Assembly: GCF_014502795.1 (NCBI RefSeq)
Contig: NZ_JACVHF010000001.1
Span: 124,001 to 188,000 of the forward strand
Source: Heliobacterium chlorum
GTDB lineage: Bacteria > Bacillota > Desulfitobacteriia > Heliobacteriales > Heliobacteriaceae
Reading direction: 5' to 3'
DNA: 64,000 bases
In this document: positions 53,177-60,956 of the stretch, in pieces
Layout: each line of letters opens with the position of its first letter
Numbering within the stretch: the first letter of the stretch is position 1
Program-made: the position numbers and the translations under genes
Notes under the pieces: model-generated
Databases searched by the model: none
What the model was told of the DNA's origin: nothing
Seen by the model: the letters and a program-made list of their open reading frames with translations, nothing else

Positions 53177-53186
53177 AGGATACCGA

Positions 53187-53330
53187 CTATTCCATATGCA
53201 ATCCGGCCGAAGGCACTACTTCGGTACTGCCCTTCACACTGGACAGATTCTGGGGTAGCAGATCTTCATCATCTAAAATGGCACCGGAGTCTTCACCAAG
53301 ATTCGGCATGGTCATATTCGGATCTCCCAA
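53187..53330 (-). CDS. Small acidic protein, 47 residues
   Basis: A TTG at 53330 lies 8 bases after a perfect GGAGG (GGAGGTGATC), the same arrangement as the small gene ending at 43818. The product begins MGDPNMTMPNLGEDSGAI and then reads LDDEDLLPQNLSSVKG, acidic and without cysteine or a membrane segment. It has its own terminator and lies between two germination- and envelope-type genes on the same strand. The family is not recognised; spore-associated roles are common for such peptides, but this is a guess. Confidence 0.55.
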   Translation of the reverse strand: MGDPNMTMPNLGEDSGAILDDEDLLPQNLSSVKGSTEVVPSAGLHME

Positions 53331-53385
53331 GGCGATCACCTCCGAACACAGTATGCCCTGTCATAAGAAGATAATGCCATTAAAG

Positions 53386-53426
53386 CAAAAAGACCCCGAA
53401 CCTCTCGTTACGAGGTCCGGGGTCTT
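53386..53426 (-). terminator. Terminator of the lipoprotein gene
   Basis: AAGACCCCGAACCTC pairs with GAGGTCCGGGGTCTT with one mismatch. On the minus strand TTTTTGC follows. Confidence 0.88.
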
Positions 53427-53444
53427 AGGTATCGAATTCGCTTT

Positions 53445-53990
53445 TTAATTCAACAGATCTCCTGTGATCTGAACGCTTTTGGAGGGATCATCCGAATCGG
53501 CTTTCGATTTTTTGGCCCATTCCAAAAAGCTTGTCGTATCCATATTGGGATTTTGTTTCAAATCCTTGGCCCCTTCGGCACCGACGATGACCGTGAGGCC
53601 AGTCTTGCCATCAGGCTCGGACATGGTGATGGCAGCCACACCGATGGGGAAGTCGGTTCGGTAGGTCGCGAGGATGAAGTCGCGGGCATATTGCTGCGCT
53701 TTGGCTTTCATCTGGGGATCCTTCATCAAGGGGAACATGGCGATGACACCACGGCGGCCGTCAGAGAGGGAACCGATGGTGATATTCCCTTTCGCTTCTT
53801 CCGGTAAGAGGGACTCCAAATACTTCGGCATATCTTTGATATCCTTCGGTGTTTCCAGGGAAGACAAATTCGTGCTAACCACAGCTGGTTTGCTGGAAGA
53901 ACAACCGGCGAGGATCGTAACCATCAAAAGCAAGGACATCATGAGCGCAATCAGGCCTTTGCGGCGAGAACCAGTTACGAATTGCAACAT
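53445..53990 (-). CDS. Hypothetical lipoprotein, 181 residues
   Basis: The N-terminus has a basic patch (SRRKG), a hydrophobic stretch and lipobox ILAGC (Cys30). The mature part is a soluble domain with KYLESLLPEEAKGNITIGSL and DGKTGLTVIVGAEG. No family is recognised. The ATG follows GGAGGTATATAT. Its monocistronic layout and proximity to a GerA protein might suggest a spore-membrane role, but there is no direct evidence. Confidence 0.82.
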   Translation of the reverse strand: MLQFVTGSRRKGLIALMMSLLLMVTILAGCSSSKPAVVSTNLSSLETPKDIKDMPKYLESLLPEEAKGNITIGSLSDGRRGVIAMFPLMKDPQMKAKAQQYARDFILATYRTDFPIGVAAITMSEPDGKTGLTVIVGAEGAKDLKQNPNMDTTSFLEWAKKSKADSDDPSKSVQITGDLLN

Positions 53991-54143
53991 ATATATACCT
54001 CCATGATTTTACTGGATGATTCAGCAAACTAATTATAACGCAAGTGAATGGGAAAGGGTATTGTAAAATATTTGGGGGGAAAAGAATCTAATAGATACCT
54101 TTAAAATGAGCAGTTTCCGGTGACGTGTACTGGAGTTCTTCTA

Positions 54144-54196
54144 AAAAGAATGCCACGCCCTTAAGTAAGGTGGAGTGTCGTTCTTTTTTAAAAGTA
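54144..54196. terminator. Bidirectional hairpin with no gene reading into it
   Basis: AAAAAGAA and TTCTTTTTT flank an inner CACGCC/GGAGTG stem. T-runs lie on both strands. The region 53991-54359 has no supportable coding frame, so the hairpin may end a small RNA or insulate the two divergent genes. Confidence 0.55.
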
Positions 54197-54359
54197 TAAT
54201 CATTGTCGGACTAATTTTCTAAGAGATAAAGATTAAGGGTATTATTCCCTGGATAAACAATAATTTTTACTATATAAGCAGTACAAAATGGTTTACTATT
54301 ATTTTTGATATTCTACAACTTATTGTGTTTTAGGCACAACGACTGATGGAGGTATTTCG

Positions 54360-54914
54360 ATGGGTAAATTCAATAAAGAACTGATTAAAGGTATGATCGC
54401 CGGGGCTACATTGGCGACCATGATTACTTCGGGGATTAGCATTGCAGTTGCCAGCAGCACTTATGGTGATGTTCCTTCTGGCAAATGGTATACGGACGCG
54501 GTGATGTGGGCGAAGCAAGAAGGTATCATGAAAGGTGTTTCTGAAGATAAGTTCGCACCTGACGAATATATGACCCGCGCACAGTTCGCTCAAGCAATGA
54601 AAAATCTTCAGGAACAAGGGTACCTTGTAAAGTCGTCTACTACGACGAATCCGACAGCACCAAGCCAAAATACTTCGAATAATACCACACCAACCACTTC
54701 TACCGAGGGAACAACGGGTAACGTAACTCCCACTACTCCCGCAGAGGAAACGACAGGCAACACCACTCCGGTCACCCCTGTAGAGGGAAACACGAGCACC
54801 ACAACTCCGACTGTTCCAACAGAAGGGACAACCGCAAATACAAACACAACGACCCCGACTACGCCTGCACAGGGAAATAGTAGTGAAACTACAACCACTC
54901 CTGCACAGGGGTAA
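54360..54914 (+). CDS. Exported protein with one S-layer homology domain and a Thr/Pro-rich tail
   Basis: This 184-residue protein has a signal peptide (about 1-32, GMIAGATLATMITSGISIAVAS) and one SLH-type domain at about 35-82 (YGDVPSGKWYTDAVMWAKQEGIMKG in two parts, then FAPDEYMTRAQFAQAM). Residues 92-184 are degenerate Thr/Pro/Asn repeats such as TPTTPAEETTGN. The protein probably sits in the cell envelope, but one SLH copy may be too few for firm wall binding. The ATG follows TGGAGGTATTTCG. It is monocistronic. Confidence 0.88.
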   Translation: MGKFNKELIKGMIAGATLATMITSGISIAVASSTYGDVPSGKWYTDAVMWAKQEGIMKGVSEDKFAPDEYMTRAQFAQAMKNLQEQGYLVKSSTTTNPTAPSQNTSNNTTPTTSTEGTTGNVTPTTPAEETTGNTTPVTPVEGNTSTTTPTVPTEGTTANTNTTTPTTPAQGNSSETTTTPAQG

Positions 54915-54942
54915 CGAAAATTAGATCCAATGGTACGAAATA

Positions 54943-54980
54943 AAGCGAGAGCCTTGGTATTAAAAACCAAGGCTCTCGCT
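54943..54980 (+). terminator. Hairpin after the SLH gene
   Basis: AGCGAGAGCCTTGG pairs exactly with CCAAGGCTCTCGCT over 14 bp. No strong T-run follows (actttgatg). Confidence 0.75.
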
Positions 54981-55207
54981 ACTTTGATGTTGATATATAT
55001 ATTCGGTTGCCAATATGAAAATAAAGAGATAGCAGGTGAGCAAATTGAAGGTCATGGAAATTAGTGCGTTCTGTTGGGAGACGGTCTTTCATTGGGTAAG
55101 ATTATAGCCAATTTTTGAAAGTTTGAACAGAGAGTGAGTTATGGGATATCAGGTCGGCGTTGCTTGGGAGAAGAAGGGATTAATTTAAGGGAAAATAACG
55201 TTAAAGG

Positions 55208-55233
55208 CCCGCCAGTTAAGGCGAGGTTTTTTT
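55208..55233 (+). terminator. Short hairpin with T7 in the 54981-55510 gap
   Basis: CCCGCC pairs with GGCG and GG around a bulged A, followed by seven T. The 530-base gap shows no convincing coding frame on either strand; a short unannotated RNA could end here. The G-rich run near 55380 (gtgggggggg) is otherwise the only notable feature. Confidence 0.45.
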
Positions 55234-55510
55234 GCGTTGGGTGATGGGGCCAATTGACGGAACTACAGTTACACTTCAATTTTGACGTGTAATCGACCGA
55301 AGATCACTATTGCCCACCGGGGGTACAGAAGATGAGGGAACATAGAAGGATGAGTTGCGGTCTTGGCGGCAGTGTTGCCGGTGGGGGGGGATGAGGTGAA
55401 AAGGAATGTTGAGGGGAAGCAATTCGCCGATAATTAAGACTATTTCAGCAATTTTCTTGATTTAATTTACAATTAGTTGGATAATAATTGAAGGTATCTG
55501 ATTTTTAAGG

Positions 55511-57349
55511 GTGATGTCGTTGAATCAAGAAACCAAGCGACAAAAAGCTAGTGATAGTCTAACAAACGAGCATTCTCCCCTGCCAAAGATAAGCGTATCT
55601 GAGTTAATCAACTTTTACAATCTTACTTCAGATTTACTGGTCGTTTATGATTTAGAGTGGCGGATCATTAATGTCAACTCTTCGGCTGAAAGATTGTTTG
55701 GGTATTCTCCAGAAGAGCTTATTGGAGTAAACAGCAAAAATTTTATTCATCCAGCAGATAGGGATGACGCAATCAAAATCATAGAAACGAACATAGGTAT
55801 GTCGACGCCCATCGTTAACACCAGCCGTATTATGTGCAAAGATGGTAGTTATAAATGGATTAAGTGGAATAGCGTTCCGGTGTTAGAAGATGAGAGAGTT
55901 TTTGCTATAGGAAGAGATATTACTGAAAAAATCAAACTAGAGCAAGAGCTTAAAACCTCAGTAGATAAAACAAATCAATTTCTTGAAAGAATAACAGATT
56001 ATTTTCTTTCCGTTGACAAGAATTGGACTATTGAATATTTGAATCAGAATGTATTAGATTTATATAAATCTGACTATAATCTGAACGAATCTAAGGATGA
56101 TTGGATAGAACAAAAACTATGGGATAAGCTCAGTCGGGAGACTAATAAAGAATTTTATGCTTCACTTGAAAAGGCGTTAAAACAACAAAAACCTATAAAT
56201 TTTACCGCTAAATCTAGTCTTAACCACTGGTTCGAAGTTAATGCTTATCCGTCTGGGAATGGATTAACCATTTTTTTTCGTGATATTACAGAATCAAAAA
56301 TATTAGCTGAACAACTACGGCAATCTGAAGAAACTTTTCGTATAACCTTCCACGATAGTCCTACAATGATATCCATAAATTCATTACCCGAAGGTAGATT
56401 CCTTGATGTAAACCCTAAGTGGGTGGAAGTTATGGGTTATCAATCTCAACAAGTTATCGGTCAGCTCCCAAGTAAATTAAATATAGGTGTTAAATTATTT
56501 GATGGTAAAACAATTACTGAGAAAATACGAGACAATGAGATTGTAAAAAACGAGAAGATAAAAATGGTAAATGTTAAAGGAAGAGAAATAATTGGCCTGT
56601 TATCGGCAGTGCCCATACAGATCCATAAAAGAAAATCCTTCTTAGTAAACATTGTGGATATGACAGATTATTACAACCTTGAGAACGAAATATTACGCTT
56701 AGAAAGGCTAAACTTAATTGGCCAATTGGCCGCTGGTTTAGGCCATGAAATTAGGAATCCTCTTCAAACTATTAGAGGGTTTTTACAGCTTCTTGAGAAT
56801 AAATACAAAAATGAAAAAGATTATTTTGACTTAATGATTTCGGAGTTAGATAGGGCGAATCATATAATCACGGAGTTTTTGTCATTATCAAAAAATAGAC
56901 CTGGTAATCCTAAACGACTTGATATAAATAAAATAGTAACCACTCTTTTTCCGCTGATACAATCAAAGGCTTTCCTCGAAGAGAAAGATGTCCATTTAGA
57001 ATTAAACGCCTCGTCCGACATTGTCGGAGATGAAAAAGAGCTAAAACAACTAATACTTAACTTAGCTCAGAATGGTATTGAGGCAATGCAACCTAGAAAA
57101 ATGGTAAAAATACGAACCTTCGAGGAAGGATCTCATCTTACGCTTGCCATATCGGATCAGGGTAAGGGTATAGCTCCTGAGATTTATAGTAAGCTCGGAA
57201 CTCCATTTCTCACAAGCAGGGCAGACGGAACAGGGTTAGGCTTAGCGGTTTGCTACAGTATAGCGGAACGTCATAACGCAAAAATCGACGTTGAAACAAG
57301 TTCAGAAGGGACAACATTCTTCGTAAAGTTCCCCATAAATCAACGATGA
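55511..57349 (+). CDS. PAS-domain sensor histidine kinase (sporulation-kinase-like)
   Basis: This 612-residue soluble kinase has PAS domains at about 30-145, 150-270 and 275-395; the first reads YDLEWRIINVNSSAERLFGYSPEEL in two parts. The phosphorylated His412 lies in GLGHEIRNPLQTIRGFLQLL, a form shared with KinA/KinE-type kinases of Spo0A phosphorelays. ATP-binding boxes are NLAQNGIEAM, ISDQGKGI and GTGLGLAVCYSI. No membrane segment or response regulator neighbour is visible. GTG at 55511 and ATG at 55514 are adjacent possible starts. Codon use is more AT-rich than in the first 50 kb. Confidence 0.92.
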   Translation: MMSLNQETKRQKASDSLTNEHSPLPKISVSELINFYNLTSDLLVVYDLEWRIINVNSSAERLFGYSPEELIGVNSKNFIHPADRDDAIKIIETNIGMSTPIVNTSRIMCKDGSYKWIKWNSVPVLEDERVFAIGRDITEKIKLEQELKTSVDKTNQFLERITDYFLSVDKNWTIEYLNQNVLDLYKSDYNLNESKDDWIEQKLWDKLSRETNKEFYASLEKALKQQKPINFTAKSSLNHWFEVNAYPSGNGLTIFFRDITESKILAEQLRQSEETFRITFHDSPTMISINSLPEGRFLDVNPKWVEVMGYQSQQVIGQLPSKLNIGVKLFDGKTITEKIRDNEIVKNEKIKMVNVKGREIIGLLSAVPIQIHKRKSFLVNIVDMTDYYNLENEILRLERLNLIGQLAAGLGHEIRNPLQTIRGFLQLLENKYKNEKDYFDLMISELDRANHIITEFLSLSKNRPGNPKRLDINKIVTTLFPLIQSKAFLEEKDVHLELNASSDIVGDEKELKQLILNLAQNGIEAMQPRKMVKIRTFEEGSHLTLAISDQGKGIAPEIYSKLGTPFLTSRADGTGLGLAVCYSIAERHNAKIDVETSSEGTTFFVKFPINQR

Positions 57350-57365
57350 GAATAATCACAACAAC

Positions 57366-57405
57366 AGTCCTGGTCGCAACACCGGGGCTGCTTTTCTTTT
57401 TTCGT
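57366..57405 (+). terminator. Terminator after the histidine kinase gene
   Basis: CAGTCCTGGT pairs with ACCGGGGCTG using G-T pairs, followed by CTTTTCTTTTTT. Confidence 0.8.
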
Positions 57406-57432
57406 ACCGAATTTCAAAAACGCCGATAACTT

Positions 57433-57590
57433 CCCGCACTTAATCACCTAAAATCCCCCTACACCCAAATAAACCCGCTGTAATGGCCCACGTCCGATTG
57501 GACCTCCGTTGTGGATTGAATGGTATGGTTGGGTGGGTTGAGAGGCGTAGGGGGGAACGTGAAGGGGCGTTTTAAGTGCAGGAAATAAAT
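57433..57590. repeat. G-rich repeat copy 1 with inverted partner
   Basis: The plus-strand copy at 57522-57590 contains GGCGTAGGGGGG and ends TTAAGTGCAGG. An inverted, partly decayed copy lies at 57433-57480: CCCGCACTTAA matches the complement of TTAAGTGCAGG apart from one base, and CCCCCTAC at 57455-57462 is the complement of GTAGGGGG. Together they could fold into a large imperfect hairpin. No gene is present. Confidence 0.7.
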
Positions 57591-57646
57591 TTAATGAGTA
57601 GAATGCATATACCTGTAAATAATGGCTATTATTTGGGGGTGAATTC

Positions 57647-58054
57647 ATGTACTATCGTTCTAAACTCGACTTTTGGGTGGTAGGTTTTTGGATTGGAACA
57701 TCGAGTACATTAATTACAGGAATTATCAATGGAAATAGCGTTGCTATTATCCTTGGAATAATTGTTGCCGCTACAGGTTGCTGGTTTATTCTAACGACGG
57801 GATATGCTTTAGGGGAACACTCATTAACAATAAAAACCGGCCCATTCAGAAAGATTTTGACTTACTCAGATATTAAAAGAATTCGAAAATCTCGAACGTT
57901 TCAATCTGCTCCTGCAATAGCTATAGATCGCTTAGAAATTGTTTATGGAGACGATATGAAACACGTTCTTATATCGCCGGTGCACCAAAATGATTTTTTG
58001 CTGCAGCTAAAAAAACGATGTCATCAGATGACAATAGAAGGTGTTTTTAATTGA
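57647..58054 (+). CDS. Small membrane protein with bacterial PH domain
   Basis: This 135-residue protein has two N-terminal membrane helices (about 8-28 and 32-52) and a PH-like domain (about 54-130) of the YolF/PF06713 type. Family pattern residues are GPFRKILTYSDIKRIRKSR and the later DRLEIVYGDDMKHVLISPV. Function in the family is unknown. ATG follows GGGGGTGAATTC. It is flanked on both sides by copies of a G-rich repeat. Confidence 0.85.
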   Translation: MYYRSKLDFWVVGFWIGTSSTLITGIINGNSVAIILGIIVAATGCWFILTTGYALGEHSLTIKTGPFRKILTYSDIKRIRKSRTFQSAPAIAIDRLEIVYGDDMKHVLISPVHQNDFLLQLKKRCHQMTIEGVFN

Positions 58055-58059
58055 TTAAG

Positions 58060-58143
58060 CCTCCATTTGGTATGGTTGGTCGAGTTGGAGGGCGTAGGGG
58101 GGGACGTGGAGGGGTGGTTTTATTAGCTCCAGGAAATTATTGG
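58060..58143 (+). repeat. G-rich repeat copy 2
   Basis: It begins CCTCC...TTGGTATGGTTGG and holds GGCGTAGGGGGGG then ACGTGGAGGGG and CAGGAAAT. It aligns with copy 1 at 57522-57590 along its whole length with scattered substitutions and a two-base gap. Confidence 0.8.
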
Positions 58144-58226
58144 GTGAAAAAGGTCTACGGTCCTTTGAACTCCAACATCGAGGCATGTTAATCTAAAAAT
58201 GCCTTCTTTTCAAATATCCATCTACC

Positions 58227-58257
58227 TACCGGGATGTCTAGCTCCCGGTATTTTTTT
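58227..58257 (+). terminator. Terminator in the gap after the PH-domain gene
   Basis: TACCGGGA (58227-58234) pairs with TCCCGGTA (58243-58250), followed by TTTTTTT. A weaker AGGCAT/ATGCCT hairpin lies just before it near 58183-58205. Confidence 0.88.
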
Positions 58258-58456
58258 GTGGATTCAAAAGTGGAATAAAGCGTAAATCGAAAAAATTTAA
58301 CTATTCGACGAAGTTTTACATGGACAAGTCTTCTTGGAGTATATAATCGAAAGTAAGCAAAATAACGAACATGAAAAGAGGTGATTATTTACAGTTACTA
58401 ATTTAATTTACCCGAAATCATAATCAAAAAATTTAATTCTGGAGGTGTAAGAATCC

Positions 58457-59614
58457 ATGCAGGCCGATTTCCATTTTGGAGTAATTTATGTCTTGGCAAG
58501 AGCTGCGGGATTTGAACCCAAGGACGCAGAAGTTATTGCTTACAGTTCACAATACGTGGATGATGCTAAACATGGTGGATTTATTAAGTTTAATAACTAC
58601 CCAATGTTCTATCATTTACGAACTACATATACTGAGATAAATAAAGATAATTTCGATGAACTATCTAATCAGCAAACTTGGATTCCCTTTCATTTTCTGC
58701 CCGGTAATCGATCTGATAAATCCAGCGAATTTGGTTATATAAGTAGTTTAGTTTGTAGGAAAAACAGCGATTTGGCAAAAGCTATGGTTAATAAATGCAT
58801 CGAAGAGAAAGATAAGGGGGGAGGATTGTATCGTTTAGGAATCGTTCTTCATGTTTATGCGGATACATGGGCTCATGATGGTTTTCTTGGAACCACACAC
58901 AGCTTAAATCGTGTAACCAATTTAGAAGATAGAACCTCCGAAGCATTTAATTTGCATAATATTAAACACTACATGGCATCATTGGTCAAAAAGCCTTTGG
59001 AAGAAATTGAGGATAATTTAGCAGATACAATCAAGCGACTCTGGAAAAAGAGCGAAAACGATCCTCTGGATGAGATTGAAAATAAGTTTTTATTAGGACA
59101 TCTTGCCGCGTTAACCTATCCTGATTTACCTTATAAGAAATGGAGTTACATTAATTATTGGGGTACTAAAGTCGAAAGGGATAATACTAAACTCTTTCTA
59201 GAAGCAGCTGAAGAGATATATCGAGTTTTGAAACAATATAGAGATGGCAATCCCGTTGAAAATACAGATTCCATCCCGAAAGACTTGAAAGAAAAGATAG
59301 AAAAGATGTTCAAAGAAAATTGTAATCCAAACGGGCATATTAGACTGGCAAACTGGTTGGATGCGATCAAAAATGGTCACTTTGGCAAAGAATATGCTGA
59401 CCCAGCCTTGAATTATATCCCCTCCGGGGAAGGCTCGTGGAAGCATACTGCTTTACTTAGCTCAGACGGAGCTGATATAGACTCGGATAACATTTACACT
59501 TGTAATATTAATGTGTTTGAAAACAGTCACTGGCGACGCTTTCATAACGCGGTTAAGGCACATCTGCACTATATTATTAATGATTTGATGGTTGAAAAAA
59601 AGGTCTGTCTCTAA
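58457..59614 (+). CDS. DUF6765-like protein, possible metal-dependent hydrolase
   Basis: This 385-residue soluble protein resembles the DUF6765 family: it opens MQADFHFGVIYVLARAAGFEP, then AYSSQYVDDAKHGGFI, and holds HVYADTWAHDGF. Histidines at H6 and in HVYADTWAH recall the zinc ligands of phospholipase C/S1 nucleases, so a metallohydrolase is possible but unproven. There is no signal peptide. The ATG follows TGGAGGTG. Codon use is AT-rich. Confidence 0.8.
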   Translation: MQADFHFGVIYVLARAAGFEPKDAEVIAYSSQYVDDAKHGGFIKFNNYPMFYHLRTTYTEINKDNFDELSNQQTWIPFHFLPGNRSDKSSEFGYISSLVCRKNSDLAKAMVNKCIEEKDKGGGLYRLGIVLHVYADTWAHDGFLGTTHSLNRVTNLEDRTSEAFNLHNIKHYMASLVKKPLEEIEDNLADTIKRLWKKSENDPLDEIENKFLLGHLAALTYPDLPYKKWSYINYWGTKVERDNTKLFLEAAEEIYRVLKQYRDGNPVENTDSIPKDLKEKIEKMFKENCNPNGHIRLANWLDAIKNGHFGKEYADPALNYIPSGEGSWKHTALLSSDGADIDSDNIYTCNINVFENSHWRRFHNAVKAHLHYIINDLMVEKKVCL

Positions 59615-59622
59615 GCGTAAGT

Positions 59623-59657
59623 GCGACTTCGCCACCCACCGGCGAGGTCGCTTTTTT
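59623..59657 (+). terminator. Terminator after the DUF6765-like gene
   Basis: GCGACTTCGCC pairs with GGCGAGGTCGC, followed by TTTTTT. Confidence 0.92.
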
Positions 59658-59664
59658 GCGTTTA

Positions 59665-59747
59665 CATAGCAGATGAGTTTTTTGAGGGATAAGTGGGGGA
59701 GTTTGTGGGGTTGATAGGGGTAGGTAGTCGCAAACTCATCTGCTATG
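59665..59747. repeat. 16-bp stem with G-quadruplex-pattern loop
   Basis: CATAGCAGATGAGTTT (59665-59680) is exactly complementary to 59732-59747. The 51-base loop holds GGG, GGGGG, GGGG and GGGG runs separated by 6, 7 and 6 bases, which matches the standard G3+N1-7 quadruplex pattern. The loop core TGGGGTTGATAGGGGTAGG resembles the G-rich repeats at 57522 and 58069. The stretch 59748-59971 has no supportable gene. Confidence 0.75.
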
Positions 59748-59971
59748 GATAACTAAGCGGATAAGTTATATCTCTTATAGTTTACAGATACTTTGTCTTA
59801 CGAATGATGGGATTGAAGGAAAAGCCAAGTCTGATTTAGAATAAAATTTATACTTGAAATAAAAAGCGGTCTACGACAACGCATAGTTTATGGGGGCAAT
59901 AAAAATGTGGAGTATTAAAGAGCAAATAATATCCGTGGCCAATTCGTTAAATATCTAGGAGGATTTTACGG

Positions 59972-60817
59972 TTACGAATGAGTTATACCGGCGGATACGG
60001 CAACCACCTCGTTTAAGTAAGGCGGAACATTACACTGCCCATAACTGTTATCACCTATAGCGATAACGGTTCCATCTTTTTTAAGAATCAAGGAATGAAA
60101 ACCGCCGGCTGAAATAGCCGTTGCATCAGTTATACCCATTACGTTGCATTGACCTAAATCGTTTCTGCCCCTAGCAACTACAGTACCATCACTTTTCAAT
60201 GCGAGAGAGTGCCCCCAGCCAGCATCTATAGCGATGATATCGCGTAAATCGGATACGTTACATTCGCCGAAATAACCGCCTCCCCAAGCGACAATGATAC
60301 CATTTTTTTTAAGAGCCAGAGAGTATTCATCTTCGGCATCGATTGCAATAACATCAGTTAGGTTAGATGGAACGTCACATTGACCACTATTGTTAGAACC
60401 ACGGGCGATAACAGTGCCATCTTTTTTTAACGCCAGAGAATGTGATTTTCCGGCTGCTATCGAGATCACATCATTTAAATCAGAAACGTTGCATTGTCCA
60501 TCACTGTTATTACCCCAGGCCACAACAGTACCATCGCCTCTTAAGGCCAGAGAATGAAAGCTTCCAGAGGCAACCGCTACTACATTCGTTAAATTAGTAG
60601 GTACGTTACACTGGTTGTTCCAGTTTTCTCCCCAAGCAATAACAGTACCGTTATTTATGGCCAAGGTGTGATCGTTTGCAGCAGATAACTTTACCTTATA
60701 ATTGGTTTCGGGCGAACCAAAGGCTGCACTGAACGTCCAGGTTAAACAAAGTACAGTAAAAAAGAATGAGGCTGCCAATGTCGTGAAAGTTGTAAATCGA
60801 TGCGCTCTGAAATGCAA
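59972..60817 (-). CDS. Exported RCC1-repeat beta-propeller protein
   Basis: This 281-residue protein has an N-terminal signal peptide (TLAASFFFTVLCLTWTFSAAFG) and RCC1-type repeats of about 40 residues with the core HSLALKKDGTVIAWGxNxxGQCNVP. About six repeats are present. The last stops after VSAGITHS, halfway through a repeat, so the propeller may be closed by N-terminal strands or the gene may be truncated. TTG at 60817 follows AAGGGAATATT. Each repeat carries one Cys in GQCNV. The partner is unknown. Confidence 0.83.
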   Translation of the reverse strand: MHFRAHRFTTFTTLAASFFFTVLCLTWTFSAAFGSPETNYKVKLSAANDHTLAINNGTVIAWGENWNNQCNVPTNLTNVVAVASGSFHSLALRGDGTVVAWGNNSDGQCNVSDLNDVISIAAGKSHSLALKKDGTVIARGSNNSGQCDVPSNLTDVIAIDAEDEYSLALKKNGIIVAWGGGYFGECNVSDLRDIIAIDAGWGHSLALKSDGTVVARGRNDLGQCNVMGITDATAISAGGFHSLILKKDGTVIAIGDNSYGQCNVPPYLNEVVAVSAGITHS

Positions 60818-60956
60818 AATATTCCCTTCTTAAACATATTATTTAATATAAGTTATTAAAAAGCTATGGTCAAGTCGAATTCGTTGGATGAATGTCGAAC
60901 ATAAAAATATCCTTGAAAATACGAAAAACCGCCATGTGAGGCGGTCCTTTCATAGA

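Noticed and set aside
53158-53448. Plus-strand frame of 96 codons
   Set aside because: It lacks a ribosome binding site and lies opposite the small minus-strand gene with a perfect one.
54608-54970. Val/Gly-rich minus-strand frame of 120 codons
   Set aside because: It is the antisense of the Thr/Pro repeat tail of the SLH protein and runs through its terminator.
59880-60020. Short plus-strand peptide with AGGAGG near 59958
   Set aside because: The readable peptide is only about 12 codons and overlaps the end of the RCC1 gene; no support beyond the AGGAGG.
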